From NCBI RefSeq assembly GCF_007595705.1, contig NZ_NISY01000004.1:434001-498000 (forward strand): DNA of 64,000 bases. The letters are read 5' to 3'. The notes under the pieces were generated by a model that was not told the origin of the DNA, did not search any database, and was given only the letters and a program-made list of their open reading frames with translations. Shown one piece after another: positions 40,142 to 49,189 of this stretch (positions are counted from its first letter, which is position 1; each line of letters begins with the position of its first letter). Source of the DNA: Streptomyces sp. SAJ15 (GTDB taxonomy: Bacteria; Actinomycetota; Actinomycetes; Streptomycetales; Streptomycetaceae). Made by a program: the position numbers and the translations under genes.

Positions 40142-41599
40142 TCAGCTGGGTGAGGCGACCCGGGGGTGTTCCGTGAGGGGCGGTTCGACGGCGGGCGTAC
40201 GGGACTCCGCGCGGGACTCGGCGAGCCGGGCCCAGAGGGCGATGGCGGCGCCGGTCAGGCAGAGCGCGGCGGCGACGAGGAACGCGTTGTTCGCTCCGTC
40301 GGCCATGGCCTGGCCGGGGCCGGCGGCCGACTCGGGCTGGCTGACGACGGTGATCATGACGGCGACGCCGAGGGCGGAGCCCAGGTAGCGGGCGCTGTTG
40401 TTGGCGCCGGAGCCCATCGCGGCCCGGTGCGGGGGCACGCTGCTGACGGCGAGTCGGGCCAGGGCGGCGTTCAGGACGCCGCTGCCGATGCCGGCGATGA
40501 CCAGGCCGGGCACCAGGTGGGCCCAGGAGTCGCCGGCGTCCAGCCCGTACAGCGCCGCCTCGCCGATGCCGCACAGCAGCAGCGAACCGGCGACCTGGGT
40601 GGCGGCGGCCACCTTGGCGGCCAGCCGGCGGGCCTGGAGCGCCGAGACCACCGAGAGGCCGGACCAGATGGCCAGCACGCCGGAGGCGGTCAGCGGGGAC
40701 TCGCCGAGCGACTTCTGCACCACGGTGGGCAGATAGCTCATCAGGCCCACGATGGACATCCCGGTGAAGAAGGCGCCGCTGGTGGAGGCGATGAAGCCGG
40801 GCGTCCGGAACAGCCCCAGCTCCAGCATGGGTTCCGCCACCCGCGACTCGACCAGCACGAACGCGGCGAGCAGCAGCACCCCGGCGCCGAGCAGCGTCAG
40901 CACCTGGGTGCGCCCCCAGCCGTAGCGGCCCTCGGCGAGTCCGGCGATCAGACAGGAGGAGCCGGCGCCCAGGGTGAGCACGCCGAGCGGGTCGAGCCGG
41001 CGCGGGCGGTCGTTCTTGGACTCGTTCAGGGTCCACGCGGTGAGCGCGATCAGCAGGAGGGAGAGCGCGGACAGCACCCAGTAGATGGCGCGCCAGCCGC
41101 CGGCCCGCTCCACCAGGGCCGCGTAGACCGGGCCCAGCGCGATGCCCAGGCCGACCGAGGCGCCCCACATGCCCAGCGCCTTCACCCGCGCCGGGCCGAC
41201 CGGGTAGGCGTTGCCGATCAGCCCGAGGCTCGGCGCCAGGACGGCCGCGGCGGCGCAGCCCTGGAGGATCCGCCCGGTCAGGAAGAGGCCCGTGTTCGAG
41301 GCGGCGGCGGAGAGCGCGGTCGACACCAGCAGCAGCCCGGCCCCGGCGCCGAACACCCGCTTGCGGCCATGGTCGTCGGCGACGCTGCCCATGGTGAGCA
41401 ATAAGGCGGCCAGACCCACCAGGGTGCCGGTGAGCACCCAGGTCTGGGCGGAGGGGGTCATGTCCAGCGCGGTGGCGGTGGGGGAGAGCGTGGTCAGCGG
41501 CGAGGTGTAGTCGATCAGCACCAGCAGGGTGCCGAAGCTGGCGGTCAGCAGCGTGAGGCCGGGGCTGCGGAGCGCGGAGGGTGAGGCGTTGGGCGCCAT
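40142..41599 (-). CDS. MFS exporter, 14-helix type
   Basis: 485-residue MFS transporter. It begins MAPNASPSALRSPGLTLLTASFGTLLVLIDYTSPL. The loop motif VADDHGRKRVFG and GRILQGCAAAAVLAPSLGLI are typical of DHA2 drug exporters. About 14 helices are visible. Start 41599 has GAGGAC upstream. It is divergent from the HxlR regulator, and the shared gap contains inverted repeats that probably are its operator. Confidence 0.87.
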   Translation of the reverse strand: MAPNASPSALRSPGLTLLTASFGTLLVLIDYTSPLTTLSPTATALDMTPSAQTWVLTGTLVGLAALLLTMGSVADDHGRKRVFGAGAGLLLVSTALSAAASNTGLFLTGRILQGCAAAAVLAPSLGLIGNAYPVGPARVKALGMWGASVGLGIALGPVYAALVERAGGWRAIYWVLSALSLLLIALTAWTLNESKNDRPRRLDPLGVLTLGAGSSCLIAGLAEGRYGWGRTQVLTLLGAGVLLLAAFVLVESRVAEPMLELGLFRTPGFIASTSGAFFTGMSIVGLMSYLPTVVQKSLGESPLTASGVLAIWSGLSVVSALQARRLAAKVAAATQVAGSLLLCGIGEAALYGLDAGDSWAHLVPGLVIAGIGSGVLNAALARLAVSSVPPHRAAMGSGANNSARYLGSALGVAVMITVVSQPESAAGPGQAMADGANNAFLVAAALCLTGAAIALWARLAESRAESRTPAVEPPLTEHPRVASPS

Positions 41600-41660
41600 G
41601 GCGGGTCCTCTGTCGGTCCTCGTACGCCGGTCGGGCCGACGGCGTAGCTCTGGGCAGGTA

Positions 41661-41726
41661 AGTCTGTTCAACGAACTTAGGTGAACGTACCACGGTTAAT
41701 TCGTTCACCGAACCTGTTCGTTAGAC
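41661..41726. promoter_or_regulatory. Operator-like inverted repeats between the MFS and HxlR genes
   Basis: GGTGAAC (41680-41686) and GTTCACC (41703-41709) form an inverted repeat. The elements GTTCAACGAAC and GTTCACCGAAC lie at 41666 and 41703, and AGTCT at 41661 is complementary to AGACT at 41722. The whole is a roughly 66-base imperfect palindrome, a good candidate binding site for the HxlR regulator. Confidence 0.7.
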
Positions 41727-41733
41727 TCATGTC

Positions 41734-42273
41734 ATGGCGCTGGGTACGGATTACGCACAGCAGGACTGCTCGCTCGCACGCGCCCTGGAGGTGGTCGGCG
41801 AGCGCTGGAGCATGCTGATCGTGCGCGACGCCTTCTACGGGGTGCGGCGCTTCAACGACTTCCTCGCGCACCTGGACATCCCGCGCGCGGTGCTCACCCA
41901 GCGGCTCCAGTCGCTGGTCGCCGCGGGGGTGCTGCGCAAGGAGCCGTACCAGCGGGCGCCGGTGCGCCACGGCTATGTGCTCACCGACGCGGGGCGGGCG
42001 CTGTGGCTGCCGATCTACGCCCTGGCCCAGTGGGGCGAGCGGCACGCCTCCGACGGCCGGTCGCGGACCGTCTTCAGCCATGTCCCCTGCGGGACCCGGC
42101 TGGATCCGCTCGGCAACTGCCCCTCCTGCGCCGTACCGGTGGCCCCCGGGGACATCTCGATGCGGCCGGGCCCCGGCGCCGACGACGAACTGCGGCAGGA
42201 CCCGGTCTCCCGAGCCCTGGCCCGGCCGCACCGCTTGCTGAGCCCCATCGAGCCGCAGGCCGGACGGGCCTGA
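41734..42273 (+). CDS. HxlR family transcriptional regulator
   Basis: 179-residue winged-helix regulator. DCSLARALEVVGERWSMLIVRDAFYGVRRFNDF and LTQRLQSLVAAGVLRKEPY match the HxlR family, which often senses oxidative or electrophilic stress. The C-terminal third has three cysteines, two of them in a CPSC pair (CGTRLDPLGNCPSC), that could bind zinc or be redox-active. It is divergent from the MFS exporter and likely represses it through the palindromic gap. Confidence 0.9.
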   Translation: MALGTDYAQQDCSLARALEVVGERWSMLIVRDAFYGVRRFNDFLAHLDIPRAVLTQRLQSLVAAGVLRKEPYQRAPVRHGYVLTDAGRALWLPIYALAQWGERHASDGRSRTVFSHVPCGTRLDPLGNCPSCAVPVAPGDISMRPGPGADDELRQDPVSRALARPHRLLSPIEPQAGRA

Positions 42274-42359
42274 GCCGCCCGCCGCGGCGCCCCGGCATCC
42301 CGGGGCGCCGTACGGCGGCGTCCGGACCCGCCCGGCCCCGCGGCGGACGGAGACGTCGG

Positions 42360-43388
42360 CTAGGCGTTCGCGGACCGCGTCCGCGGCACCGCCACCAACA
42401 GCTCGGTGTCCAGCGGCAGCCCGTGGACGACGGAGAGCGCGAAGCCCGACTGCTCCAGCAGCGCCGCGTACTCCGAGGCGGTGCGCTCCGAGCCGCCCGC
42501 GATCGCCAGCATGTGCACGTCGAACCAGGCGGCCAGCGACGGCGAACCGTCCTCCGGCACCACCCGCTCCACGATCAACAGCGCGCCGTCCTCCGGGATC
42601 ACCTCCCGGATGCGCCGCAGCACCTCCAGGCACCGCTCGTCGTCGCGCCCGTGCAGCACCCGCGAGAGCAGGTAGACGTCCCCGCCCGCCGGGACCTTCT
42701 CGTAGTAGTCGCCCCAGGCGTAGTCCAGCCGGCCCGCCAGCTCGGTCCGCGCCAGCTCCGTGCGGGCCGCGTCCACCACGTGCTCGGTGTCGAACAGCAC
42801 GCCCCGCAGGTGCGGATGGGCCCGCAACACGGTGGTCAGCAGCGAGCCGTTGCCGCCCGCGATGTCCACCACGGTCCGCGCCTCGCTGAAGTCGAAGAGG
42901 GTCGGGATCGGGTCGAAGAACGCCGAGCTGGCCGCCATCGCCCGGTCGAACTTGGCGGTCAGCTCCGGGGTCCGGCCGAAGTACGGGTACATCGCCGCCC
43001 CGTGCAGCGCGGTGAAGGCGTTCTCCCCCGTGCGCACGGTGTGCGTCAGATGGCCCCAGCCGGCGTAGAACTCCTCGCCGTACAGCAGCGCCAGATCGCG
43101 CATCGAGCCCTGCTCCTCGGTGCGCAGGGTCCGGCCCACCTCGGTGGTGCGGTAGGTGCCGCGCGCCGGGTCCCGTTCGACGACGCCCAACTCGGCCAGG
43201 AAGCGGAGCAGTCGGGCGAGGGAGGGCTCATGGGTGCCGGTGCGGTCGGCCAGTTGCGCGGGGGTGGCCGGACCGTCCGCCAGCTCGTCCGCGAGGCCCA
43301 GCTTGGCGGCGGTGTAGACGGCCTGGGAGGCCCAGTAGCCGATCATCAGGTCCATCAGTCTGCGCGAGGCCGCTGCGCCGTCGGTCAT
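42360..43388 (-). CDS. SAM-dependent O-methyltransferase (class 2 type)
   Basis: 342-residue enzyme. The N-terminal dimerisation/winged-helix domain (residues 1 to about 100) contains SQAVYTAAKLGLADEL and THEPSLARLLRFLAELGV. The SAM site is VVDIAGGNGSLL near residue 180. SRVLHGRDDERCLEVLRRIREVIPEDG holds the catalytic-histidine region of plant-like O-methyltransferases found in secondary metabolism. It is the last gene of the apparent glutamate mutase operon, 78 bases after the FAD/NAD gene. The natural substrate is unknown. Confidence 0.87.
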   Translation of the reverse strand: MTDGAAASRRLMDLMIGYWASQAVYTAAKLGLADELADGPATPAQLADRTGTHEPSLARLLRFLAELGVVERDPARGTYRTTEVGRTLRTEEQGSMRDLALLYGEEFYAGWGHLTHTVRTGENAFTALHGAAMYPYFGRTPELTAKFDRAMAASSAFFDPIPTLFDFSEARTVVDIAGGNGSLLTTVLRAHPHLRGVLFDTEHVVDAARTELARTELAGRLDYAWGDYYEKVPAGGDVYLLSRVLHGRDDERCLEVLRRIREVIPEDGALLIVERVVPEDGSPSLAAWFDVHMLAIAGGSERTASEYAALLEQSGFALSVVHGLPLDTELLVAVPRTRSANA

Positions 43389-43466
43389 CCTGCGTCTCCT
43401 TGCGTGCGGAAGTCAGAAGGGAAGGGGGCCAAAGGGAAAGGGAGGGAAAGCGAAGGCGAAGGGGGC

Positions 43467-45419
43467 TCAGGCGACGGCCATGCGGCGCTGCCCGAGGTTC
43501 TCCAGCCCCGTGCGCAGACAGCCGCGGGTGATCGCGTCGCCCTGGAGCAGCGTGCGGGAGCCCACGTGCGGCCGGGCACCGATCGCGGTCACCCACTGCA
43601 CCGACTCCACCGGGGGCCCGTACGAGAAGCGGCCGCGGTGCTGGGTGCCGGCGACGTCGATCAGCCGGAAGCTGGTCTCGGCGACATCCAGGCCGCCGGT
43701 CTCGTAGCCCGGGCCCTCCGCGTCGGGGATGGTGTGCGGCCGGCAGCCGCCCGTGGTGAGCAGGTGGCGTAGCAGCGGATCGGTGGCGCGGCGCACGTCG
43801 GTCAGCGCCAGGTGCGCCTCCAGCAGCGCCGTCACCTCCAGCGGCGCCTCGTCGACCTCGGGTGAGGAGACCAGGAAGCGGCCGCGCTCCGGGGCGCACT
43901 CCACCCGCATCCGGGGGCCGACCATGCGCACCACCCCGGCCGCGACCAGAGCCTCCAGCTCCTCGATCCGGGCCACCGGCGGACCGGAGGCCACATAGTT
44001 GTTCAACCCGCTGAACCAGCGGTCCACGTGCTCCCGGTACGACGCCCCGCGCAGCCCCTGGTGGGAGATGACCTGCCGGATCTCGTCGCGCAGGTCGCGC
44101 ATGATGGCCGCGGTGGCCTTGAACGGGCTTGTCGCGGGGCCGGCCGCCGACTGCTCCAGGTCCCAGCGCAGCCGGCCGGCCACCCAGGCGTCGTACTCCG
44201 CGCGGTCGGCGAACCGTCGGCCGAGGCCGGGCCGGTCCACCCGCGCCCAGTCCCACCGCTCGGCGGGGTCCGGGACATGGCGCTCGATCAGCTCCCGCAT
44301 CGCGGCGCTGTCCCAGTCGAGCCGGGAGTACTCCGCCAGGAACGCCTCCCGCTCCGCCTCCGGGGCCCGGCTCAGCAGGGCCCGGTAGTAGACGAACCCG
44401 ACCTCCTTGGCCACGTACGGCCACAGGTGGTTCATGAAGTCGGTCTCGCCGCGCCCGGCCCCGTGCCGCAGCTCGGTGATCACCTCGGCGGTCAGGAAGC
44501 GCGGCTGGTAGCGCGGCACGACCTCCAGGTGGATCTCGGCCCGCGCGGTGTACGGCACGCCCCGGCCCGAGCCCGCGTAGATCAGCGGCTCCTTGCCGGA
44601 GGGCTCGTAGCGCAGCCGGCCGGCCTCGTCCCGGCGCAGCCGGCCGCCACGGCCCTGCGTCAGCAGCGTGACGTAGTCGAAGAAGCTCAGCCCCAGGCCG
44701 CGCAGCACCACCGGCTCGCCGGCGGGGAAGTCGGACAGATCGGCCTCGGCGGGGCTGACCGGCTCCTGGTAGACCAGGCCGTGCTCGGCCGCGAAGCGCC
44801 GCAGCCGCTGCTGGCCCTCGGTCGGCGCGACGTCGAAGTGGCCCTGGGCCAGCACCACCGCGTCCAGCAGCAGCTCCGTCTCCTCTCCCTCGCCGCGCTC
44901 CTCCAGCCGCAGCACCTGCCGGCCGCCGGGCACGTCGTCGAGCGCCACCGCGCGCGTGGCGTGGGTGCGCACGGAGATCTCCGCCGGCGCGGTGCGGACG
45001 ATGTGGCCCAGCGCCCAGCGCAGATAGCCGCCGTTGAGCGCCCGGCTCCCGTACGACCAGGGCAGCATCCCGGCGCACTCGGCCCGGTCCGCCGCGCTCA
45101 CGTCGTCGATCAGTCCCTCGGCCACCATCCGGGCCCACTGGTACTGGGTGGGCCCGGGGATGATCGGCCCCTCACAGGGCACGGAGTCGTCGGTGAACAC
45201 GGTGACGTCCGAGGCGACGGTGTTCATCAGCAGCGAGCGGTCCTGGTCCTGCTGCCAGACCCGGCCGCCGCCCGGCGGGCAGGGATCGATCAGATGGACC
45301 TCCACCGTCACGCCGGGAGCCAGCAGCGGCGCGTTGGCACACAGCCGTTCGAGCGCGACGACGCCGCGCGGGCCGGCGCCCACTATGCCCACTCGTATGG
45401 TCGACTGGCTGGTAGCCAC
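43467..45419 (-). CDS. FAD/NAD(P)-binding protein (NAD_binding_9 type)
   Basis: About 650-residue flavoprotein. The N-terminal Rossmann fold contains VGIVGAGPRGVVALERL. A second stretch includes LLDAVVLAQGHFD, and FPAGEPVVLRGLGLSFFDYVTLLTQGRGG is typical of NAD_binding_9 proteins. Its large size, and the absence of an obvious partner reductase, suggest a self-sufficient monooxygenase or oxidoreductase. GTG 45419 has AGAGGAA at eight bases; GTG 45470 overlaps the upstream stop (GTGA) and is the other option. It is part of the leftward glutamate mutase operon. Confidence 0.8.
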   Translation of the reverse strand: MATSQSTIRVGIVGAGPRGVVALERLCANAPLLAPGVTVEVHLIDPCPPGGGRVWQQDQDRSLLMNTVASDVTVFTDDSVPCEGPIIPGPTQYQWARMVAEGLIDDVSAADRAECAGMLPWSYGSRALNGGYLRWALGHIVRTAPAEISVRTHATRAVALDDVPGGRQVLRLEERGEGEETELLLDAVVLAQGHFDVAPTEGQQRLRRFAAEHGLVYQEPVSPAEADLSDFPAGEPVVLRGLGLSFFDYVTLLTQGRGGRLRRDEAGRLRYEPSGKEPLIYAGSGRGVPYTARAEIHLEVVPRYQPRFLTAEVITELRHGAGRGETDFMNHLWPYVAKEVGFVYYRALLSRAPEAEREAFLAEYSRLDWDSAAMRELIERHVPDPAERWDWARVDRPGLGRRFADRAEYDAWVAGRLRWDLEQSAAGPATSPFKATAAIMRDLRDEIRQVISHQGLRGASYREHVDRWFSGLNNYVASGPPVARIEELEALVAAGVVRMVGPRMRVECAPERGRFLVSSPEVDEAPLEVTALLEAHLALTDVRRATDPLLRHLLTTGGCRPHTIPDAEGPGYETGGLDVAETSFRLIDVAGTQHRGRFSYGPPVESVQWVTAIGARPHVGSRTLLQGDAITRGCLRTGLENLGQRRMAVA

Positions 45420-45466
45420 GGGTGCGTTCCTCTCGGTTGCGGGGTCTTTCGCGGGGCCGGGGCGGG

Positions 45467-46855
45467 TCACCGCGCCGACCCGCCGTCTCCGGCTTCGCTG
45501 AACAGGTGGGGGAAGTAGTCGATGTCGAACCGCAGCGCCTCGAAGAGGTCGCCGCCGGGGGTGCCGCCCGGGGCGGCGCCGGGCCCGGCCGCCAGCAGCC
45601 TCTGGTTGCGCGCCACGCTGGCCGGCGACAGCGGCAGCCGACCGTGCGAGTGGTAGCGGATCGCCCCGCTCGGGTCCCGCCGCGGGATGATCGCCGAGTG
45701 GGCGTGTCGGCTGGCGCTGAACGGGATGTCGAGGCGGCCCTCGGCGAACGCGGTGACGATGGCGCTGTGCAGCCGCGGGGCGGCCAGCACCGGCTCGACG
45801 ATCTCCGCGACCTCCCGGCAGATCCACCGCTGCTCCTCGGACACCGCCTCCTCGTCGACCGTGACGAAGTCCAACAGCCGGGAGTTGGCGATGTCCGCCA
45901 GCCGCAGCCCGGCCACGTTGGCCGCCGCGTCCGGGATGCCGTGCGCCTCCTGGTACGTCTTGGTGATCATCTTTGAGGCGCCGCCGAGCCGGGCGGTCAA
46001 CGCCCCGTAGAAGATCAGCTCCTCGGCGTGGTGCCGTTCCCTGGGGAAGACCCCCATGAACTCGTGGAGCACCGCGTGGGTGCGCACCCCGGCCGGCAGA
46101 TAGCGGCCGGCCAACTCGGGGATGGCGCGCAGCGCCGCCACGTCCTGGGCGAGATGGCCGCTCTGCGGATACGAGACGGAGACGCAGCGCACGCCCTCGG
46201 CCGTCGCCGCGACCGCCTCCAACACGCTGATCGCCAGCGAGATCGACGGCGGCACGAGCACCGCGGTCAGCGTCCCGAACAGCTCCCGGTCCACCACGGT
46301 GCCCAGCCGCGCCAACTCCCCGCAGACCGCGTCCACCTCGGCCCAGGCGGTCAGCGAGTGCGCCAGCGGCACGTCCTTGGAGTACGGCAGGTTGTACGAG
46401 ATCCCGCCGCCCTCGAAGGAGGTGATGCCGGCGGCCACCGAGGTGGCGAACAGGGCGCGCGGGTCCGGCGAGCCGTGTCGGATCTCCAACGGCACCGACA
46501 CGCTCTCGTTCAGCTCCCGGCCCCGCCGCCAGCCGTGGGTGACCAGCGGATAGCCGTTCAGCCCGAGCGGGTCGGCGCGCAGCGCCCGCGCGGCGTGCTC
46601 CCAGCGGAGCAGCCGGGTGTGCGCGTCGATGGTCAGGGTCAGGATGTCCGGGCGGCCCTCGCGTTCCAACTCGGCCAGGAGCGCCGCCATCTCCCGGTGG
46701 CCGCCGACGCCGCAGCGCGGCTGGAGCGCCACCCGGCCCGTCGCCTGCGCGAGGTCCAGCACCTCGGCGGCGGTCGGCTTGCCCAACCGGCCGATGTAGG
46801 CGACCGACTCCCGGAGGGAGGGCAGCTCTTCCGGCCCGGCCGGTGCGTCGGTCAT
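45467..46855 (-). CDS. glmE: Glutamate (methylaspartate) mutase subunit E
   Basis: 462-residue catalytic subunit of adenosylcobalamin-dependent glutamate mutase, which interconverts L-glutamate and (2S,3S)-3-methylaspartate. Family stretches are [80 protein letters not shown] and [19 protein letters not shown]. The three arginines expected to bind the glutamate carboxylates appear conserved (the PRCG, HTR and EIRHG positions). It overlaps the S subunit gene by four bases (ATGA), so the two are coupled. Confidence 0.92.
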   Translation of the reverse strand: MTDAPAGPEELPSLRESVAYIGRLGKPTAAEVLDLAQATGRVALQPRCGVGGHREMAALLAELEREGRPDILTLTIDAHTRLLRWEHAARALRADPLGLNGYPLVTHGWRRGRELNESVSVPLEIRHGSPDPRALFATSVAAGITSFEGGGISYNLPYSKDVPLAHSLTAWAEVDAVCGELARLGTVVDRELFGTLTAVLVPPSISLAISVLEAVAATAEGVRCVSVSYPQSGHLAQDVAALRAIPELAGRYLPAGVRTHAVLHEFMGVFPRERHHAEELIFYGALTARLGGASKMITKTYQEAHGIPDAAANVAGLRLADIANSRLLDFVTVDEEAVSEEQRWICREVAEIVEPVLAAPRLHSAIVTAFAEGRLDIPFSASRHAHSAIIPRRDPSGAIRYHSHGRLPLSPASVARNQRLLAAGPGAAPGGTPGGDLFEALRFDIDYFPHLFSEAGDGGSAR

Positions 46856-47346
46856 CGGGCCGCGGCACCGGCCAGCGCGCGGACGGCGGCGTCGGCACCG
46901 GCGCCCGCCCCGACCGGGGCGACGGCGGGCCGCAGGGTGTCCAGCAGCGGGGTCAGCCGCGCCGGACTGTCCAGCACATGGTCGACGCCCAGCGCGTACA
47001 GCCGGTCGATCGCCGAATCGTGCTTGACGCTGCCGACCGAGAGGTTGCCGCCGACGATCACGGGGCAGGGGATCCGCCCCGCCCGCTTGGCGTCCGCCAG
47101 GTCGTGCAGATCCGCGTGGATCTGACCGTTGAGGCTGCCGATGATGACGGCCTCCGCCCCGGGGTGGCGCGCGCAGGCGTCCGCGAACTCGGCGACCGGG
47201 GTGCAGGTGCCCAGGTTGATGACGGTGAAGCCGTCGGCGCGCAGCGAGTGGGCGATCAGATGGTTGGCGACGGCGTGCGCGTCGCTGGCCGCGACGCCCA
47301 GGATCACCAGGCGTTCGGGGGAGTCGGGGGTGGCGGACATGGTCAT
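46852..47346 (-). CDS. glmS: Glutamate (methylaspartate) mutase subunit S
   Basis: 164-residue cobalamin-binding subunit with a Rossmann-like B12 fold. The cobalamin motif reads S-D-A-H-A-V-A-N, so the Asp and the axial His are kept but the usual Gly of D-x-H-x-x-G is Ala. GSLNGQ and VGGNLSVG match the family. A Gly/Ala-rich tail of about 30 residues follows. Here glmS means methylaspartate mutase S, not glucosamine synthase. GAGAGG lies before the ATG. It is upstream of, and coupled to, the E subunit. Confidence 0.9.
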   Translation of the reverse strand: MTMSATPDSPERLVILGVAASDAHAVANHLIAHSLRADGFTVINLGTCTPVAEFADACARHPGAEAVIIGSLNGQIHADLHDLADAKRAGRIPCPVIVGGNLSVGSVKHDSAIDRLYALGVDHVLDSPARLTPLLDTLRPAVAPVGAGAGADAAVRALAGAAAR

Positions 47347-47394
47347 CCTGCGGAACCTCTCTGGCGGTACGGAGGGGGTGGGCGAGGCCGGCCG

Positions 47395-48591
47395 TCAGTC
47401 GTCGAAGGCGGCGAACAGCTCGCGGCGGCTGACCGACCGGAGCCGGGTGATGTCGAACTCCTCGGGGTCGGCCACCGACAGCGAGTCGAAGACCCGGTTG
47501 ACGGCGGCCACCAGGCCCCACTCCGCGGTGTACGGGGGCCAGCCGCGATGGCCGTCGGCGATGTCCTGCTGGCGCACGAAGAGGTAGTCGTACCACTGGC
47601 GGCTGGCCGGATAGCGGTGGTGGTAGTCGTGCACCACGGTGTCCCCGGTGAGCACCAGGTAGCGGGTGGGGAAGTGGACCAGGGCCATGCGCAGCGTCCA
47701 GCGCGTCCAGGCGGCCGTCGCGCGTCCCGCCGAGAGCCCGGGCGCGGGGGCGGGCTCGCCGATGAAGATGGCGTTGGTGAGGCCGGCGAAGTACTCCTTG
47801 CCGCGCCGGACGGTGGCGTCGGGCGCGGGAAAGGTGTGCTTGACGCACAGCCGGAGGGTGTTGCTGATCTGGTAGAAGAAGATCAGCGGCAGAAACCAGA
47901 CCACCAGCACCGGTACGACGAGACCGGTCCATACGGCGGTGACGGCGAGCGCTCCGTAGAGCAGGGGCGCCAGGACCTTCTCGGCGCGGGCGGAGTTCTT
48001 CCAGAAGGAGCGCACGCGCGCCACCGCGAAGGCCAGGTGGAAGCGGGGCGAGACCAGCTTGAGCAACACCCTGCGCCACATCTGGCGGCGCGTCATCCCG
48101 GGACGCAGGTCCAGGCTGACCAGGAACGCCTGCACGGTCGGGTCGCGCAGGGTCATGTGGTGCACGGCGTGGTGGTCGGCCACGTGCTCCTTGCTGTAGC
48201 GCTTGAAGTTCTGGATGACCAGCAGGCTGGAGACGGCGTAGCCGAGGGCGGCGTCCAGTCGACGGCGGCCGAACATGTTCCGGTGCGAGCACTGGTGATA
48301 GATCATCATGCGCAGATTGCGCTGGCCGTGCAGGGTCATCGCCCAGCCGGGGACCAGGAGTGTCAGCCAGCCGCCGCCGAGCAGGAGCGCGGAGCTGGAG
48401 AGCGCAATGCCGGCCAGCATGCTCAGGACGGCCGTTGTCAGGTGGAATCCGGGCGACAGGTTGACAGGACGCTGGCCCGCCAGCGGTTTGCCGGTCAGGA
48501 AGGTGAGGGGTAACTGGAGCGGGCCGGGTAAGACCCGCATGGACTCGCGTGTGGCATCCGCGGTCGACATGGACGCATTGCTGGCACTCAT
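47395..48591 (-). CDS. Fatty acid desaturase-like membrane protein
   Basis: About 398-residue membrane protein with the di-iron desaturase/hydroxylase histidine boxes [16 protein letters not shown] and HDYHH. Hydrophobic stretches lie between (residues about 55-85 and 210-245, [29 protein letters not shown]). It could desaturate or hydroxylate a lipid or a carrier-bound acyl group. It is first in the leftward operon with the mutase and has a promoter upstream near 48800. The start at 48591 is chosen because the longer frame begins within that promoter. Confidence 0.8.
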   Translation of the reverse strand: MSASNASMSTADATRESMRVLPGPLQLPLTFLTGKPLAGQRPVNLSPGFHLTTAVLSMLAGIALSSSALLLGGGWLTLLVPGWAMTLHGQRNLRMMIYHQCSHRNMFGRRRLDAALGYAVSSLLVIQNFKRYSKEHVADHHAVHHMTLRDPTVQAFLVSLDLRPGMTRRQMWRRVLLKLVSPRFHLAFAVARVRSFWKNSARAEKVLAPLLYGALAVTAVWTGLVVPVLVVWFLPLIFFYQISNTLRLCVKHTFPAPDATVRRGKEYFAGLTNAIFIGEPAPAPGLSAGRATAAWTRWTLRMALVHFPTRYLVLTGDTVVHDYHHRYPASRQWYDYLFVRQQDIADGHRGWPPYTAEWGLVAAVNRVFDSLSVADPEEFDITRLRSVSRRELFAAFDD

Positions 48592-49189
48592 GGTGGGCGG
48601 GGGCCTTTTCTGCGTTGGCGGCATGGCCGAAGGGGGCGAACAGGCAGAACCAGGTGCGGAGAGCAGGGGGCCGTACAGCGGTGAAACCGGCGGAGCGGGG
48701 TACGGAACAGGCGCCGGAGATGGCGGGCCACGGCCAGCGGCACGGCGCTCTGGAGGCGCGACCTTGTGACGTGCCATCTGACTGGCGGGCGGTGCCAAGC
48801 TACTCAGGTCTGCCAGAGGTAGTCAAGCAGTGGTCATATGAAGTCACGACTAGTCAGTTGTCGCGCACATGGGCTAGGCTATTTAGGACTGTTGAACGAA
48901 CCTGTGTACGTCACACATTGGTCCTGGACAGTGGGGGGAGTACCGGGATGCCGGAGGAGCGGGGCGTGACTGCGGCCGCGTTACGGCCGGGTGTCACCGC
49001 CGCGGCGCGAGGCGGTTCGGGAGGGCCGCGCCGGACGTCGCGGCAACAGCTTCCGCGGCAACAGCTTCCGCAAGGCGGGCAGGTGCCCCGTCGACCACCG
49101 CTCCGAGGATCCTCGGGCGCCCCGCGCCCCCGACGCCGGTGGTACGCCCCGCGCCCCGGAGCTCCATGGCGCGTCCCGCGCTCGCGGGG
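48592..49189. other. Non-coding region between the XRE-TPR gene and the glutamate mutase operon
   Basis: About 600 bases that contain the operon promoter (48797-48826), a locally lower-GC stretch (48830-48930), and a 15-base tandem pair CGGCAACAGCTTCCG near 49040-49070. The plus-strand open frame from about 48948 is mostly antisense to the regulator gene and is not called. No other gene is supported. Confidence 0.55.
48797..48826 (-). promoter_or_regulatory. Probable promoter of the glutamate mutase operon
   Basis: On the minus strand TTGACT (48826-48821) and TAGCTT (48802-48797) lie 18 bases apart, a good sigma-70 match. Transcription would start near 48790, about 200 bases before the desaturase start codon. 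Nearby sequence is unusually low in GC for this genome. Confidence 0.6.

Noticed and set aside
41661-41726. The inverted repeats as transposon ends or an attachment site
   Set aside because: They lie precisely between divergent regulator and exporter starts, with no transposase or integrase nearby, so an operator is the simpler reading.
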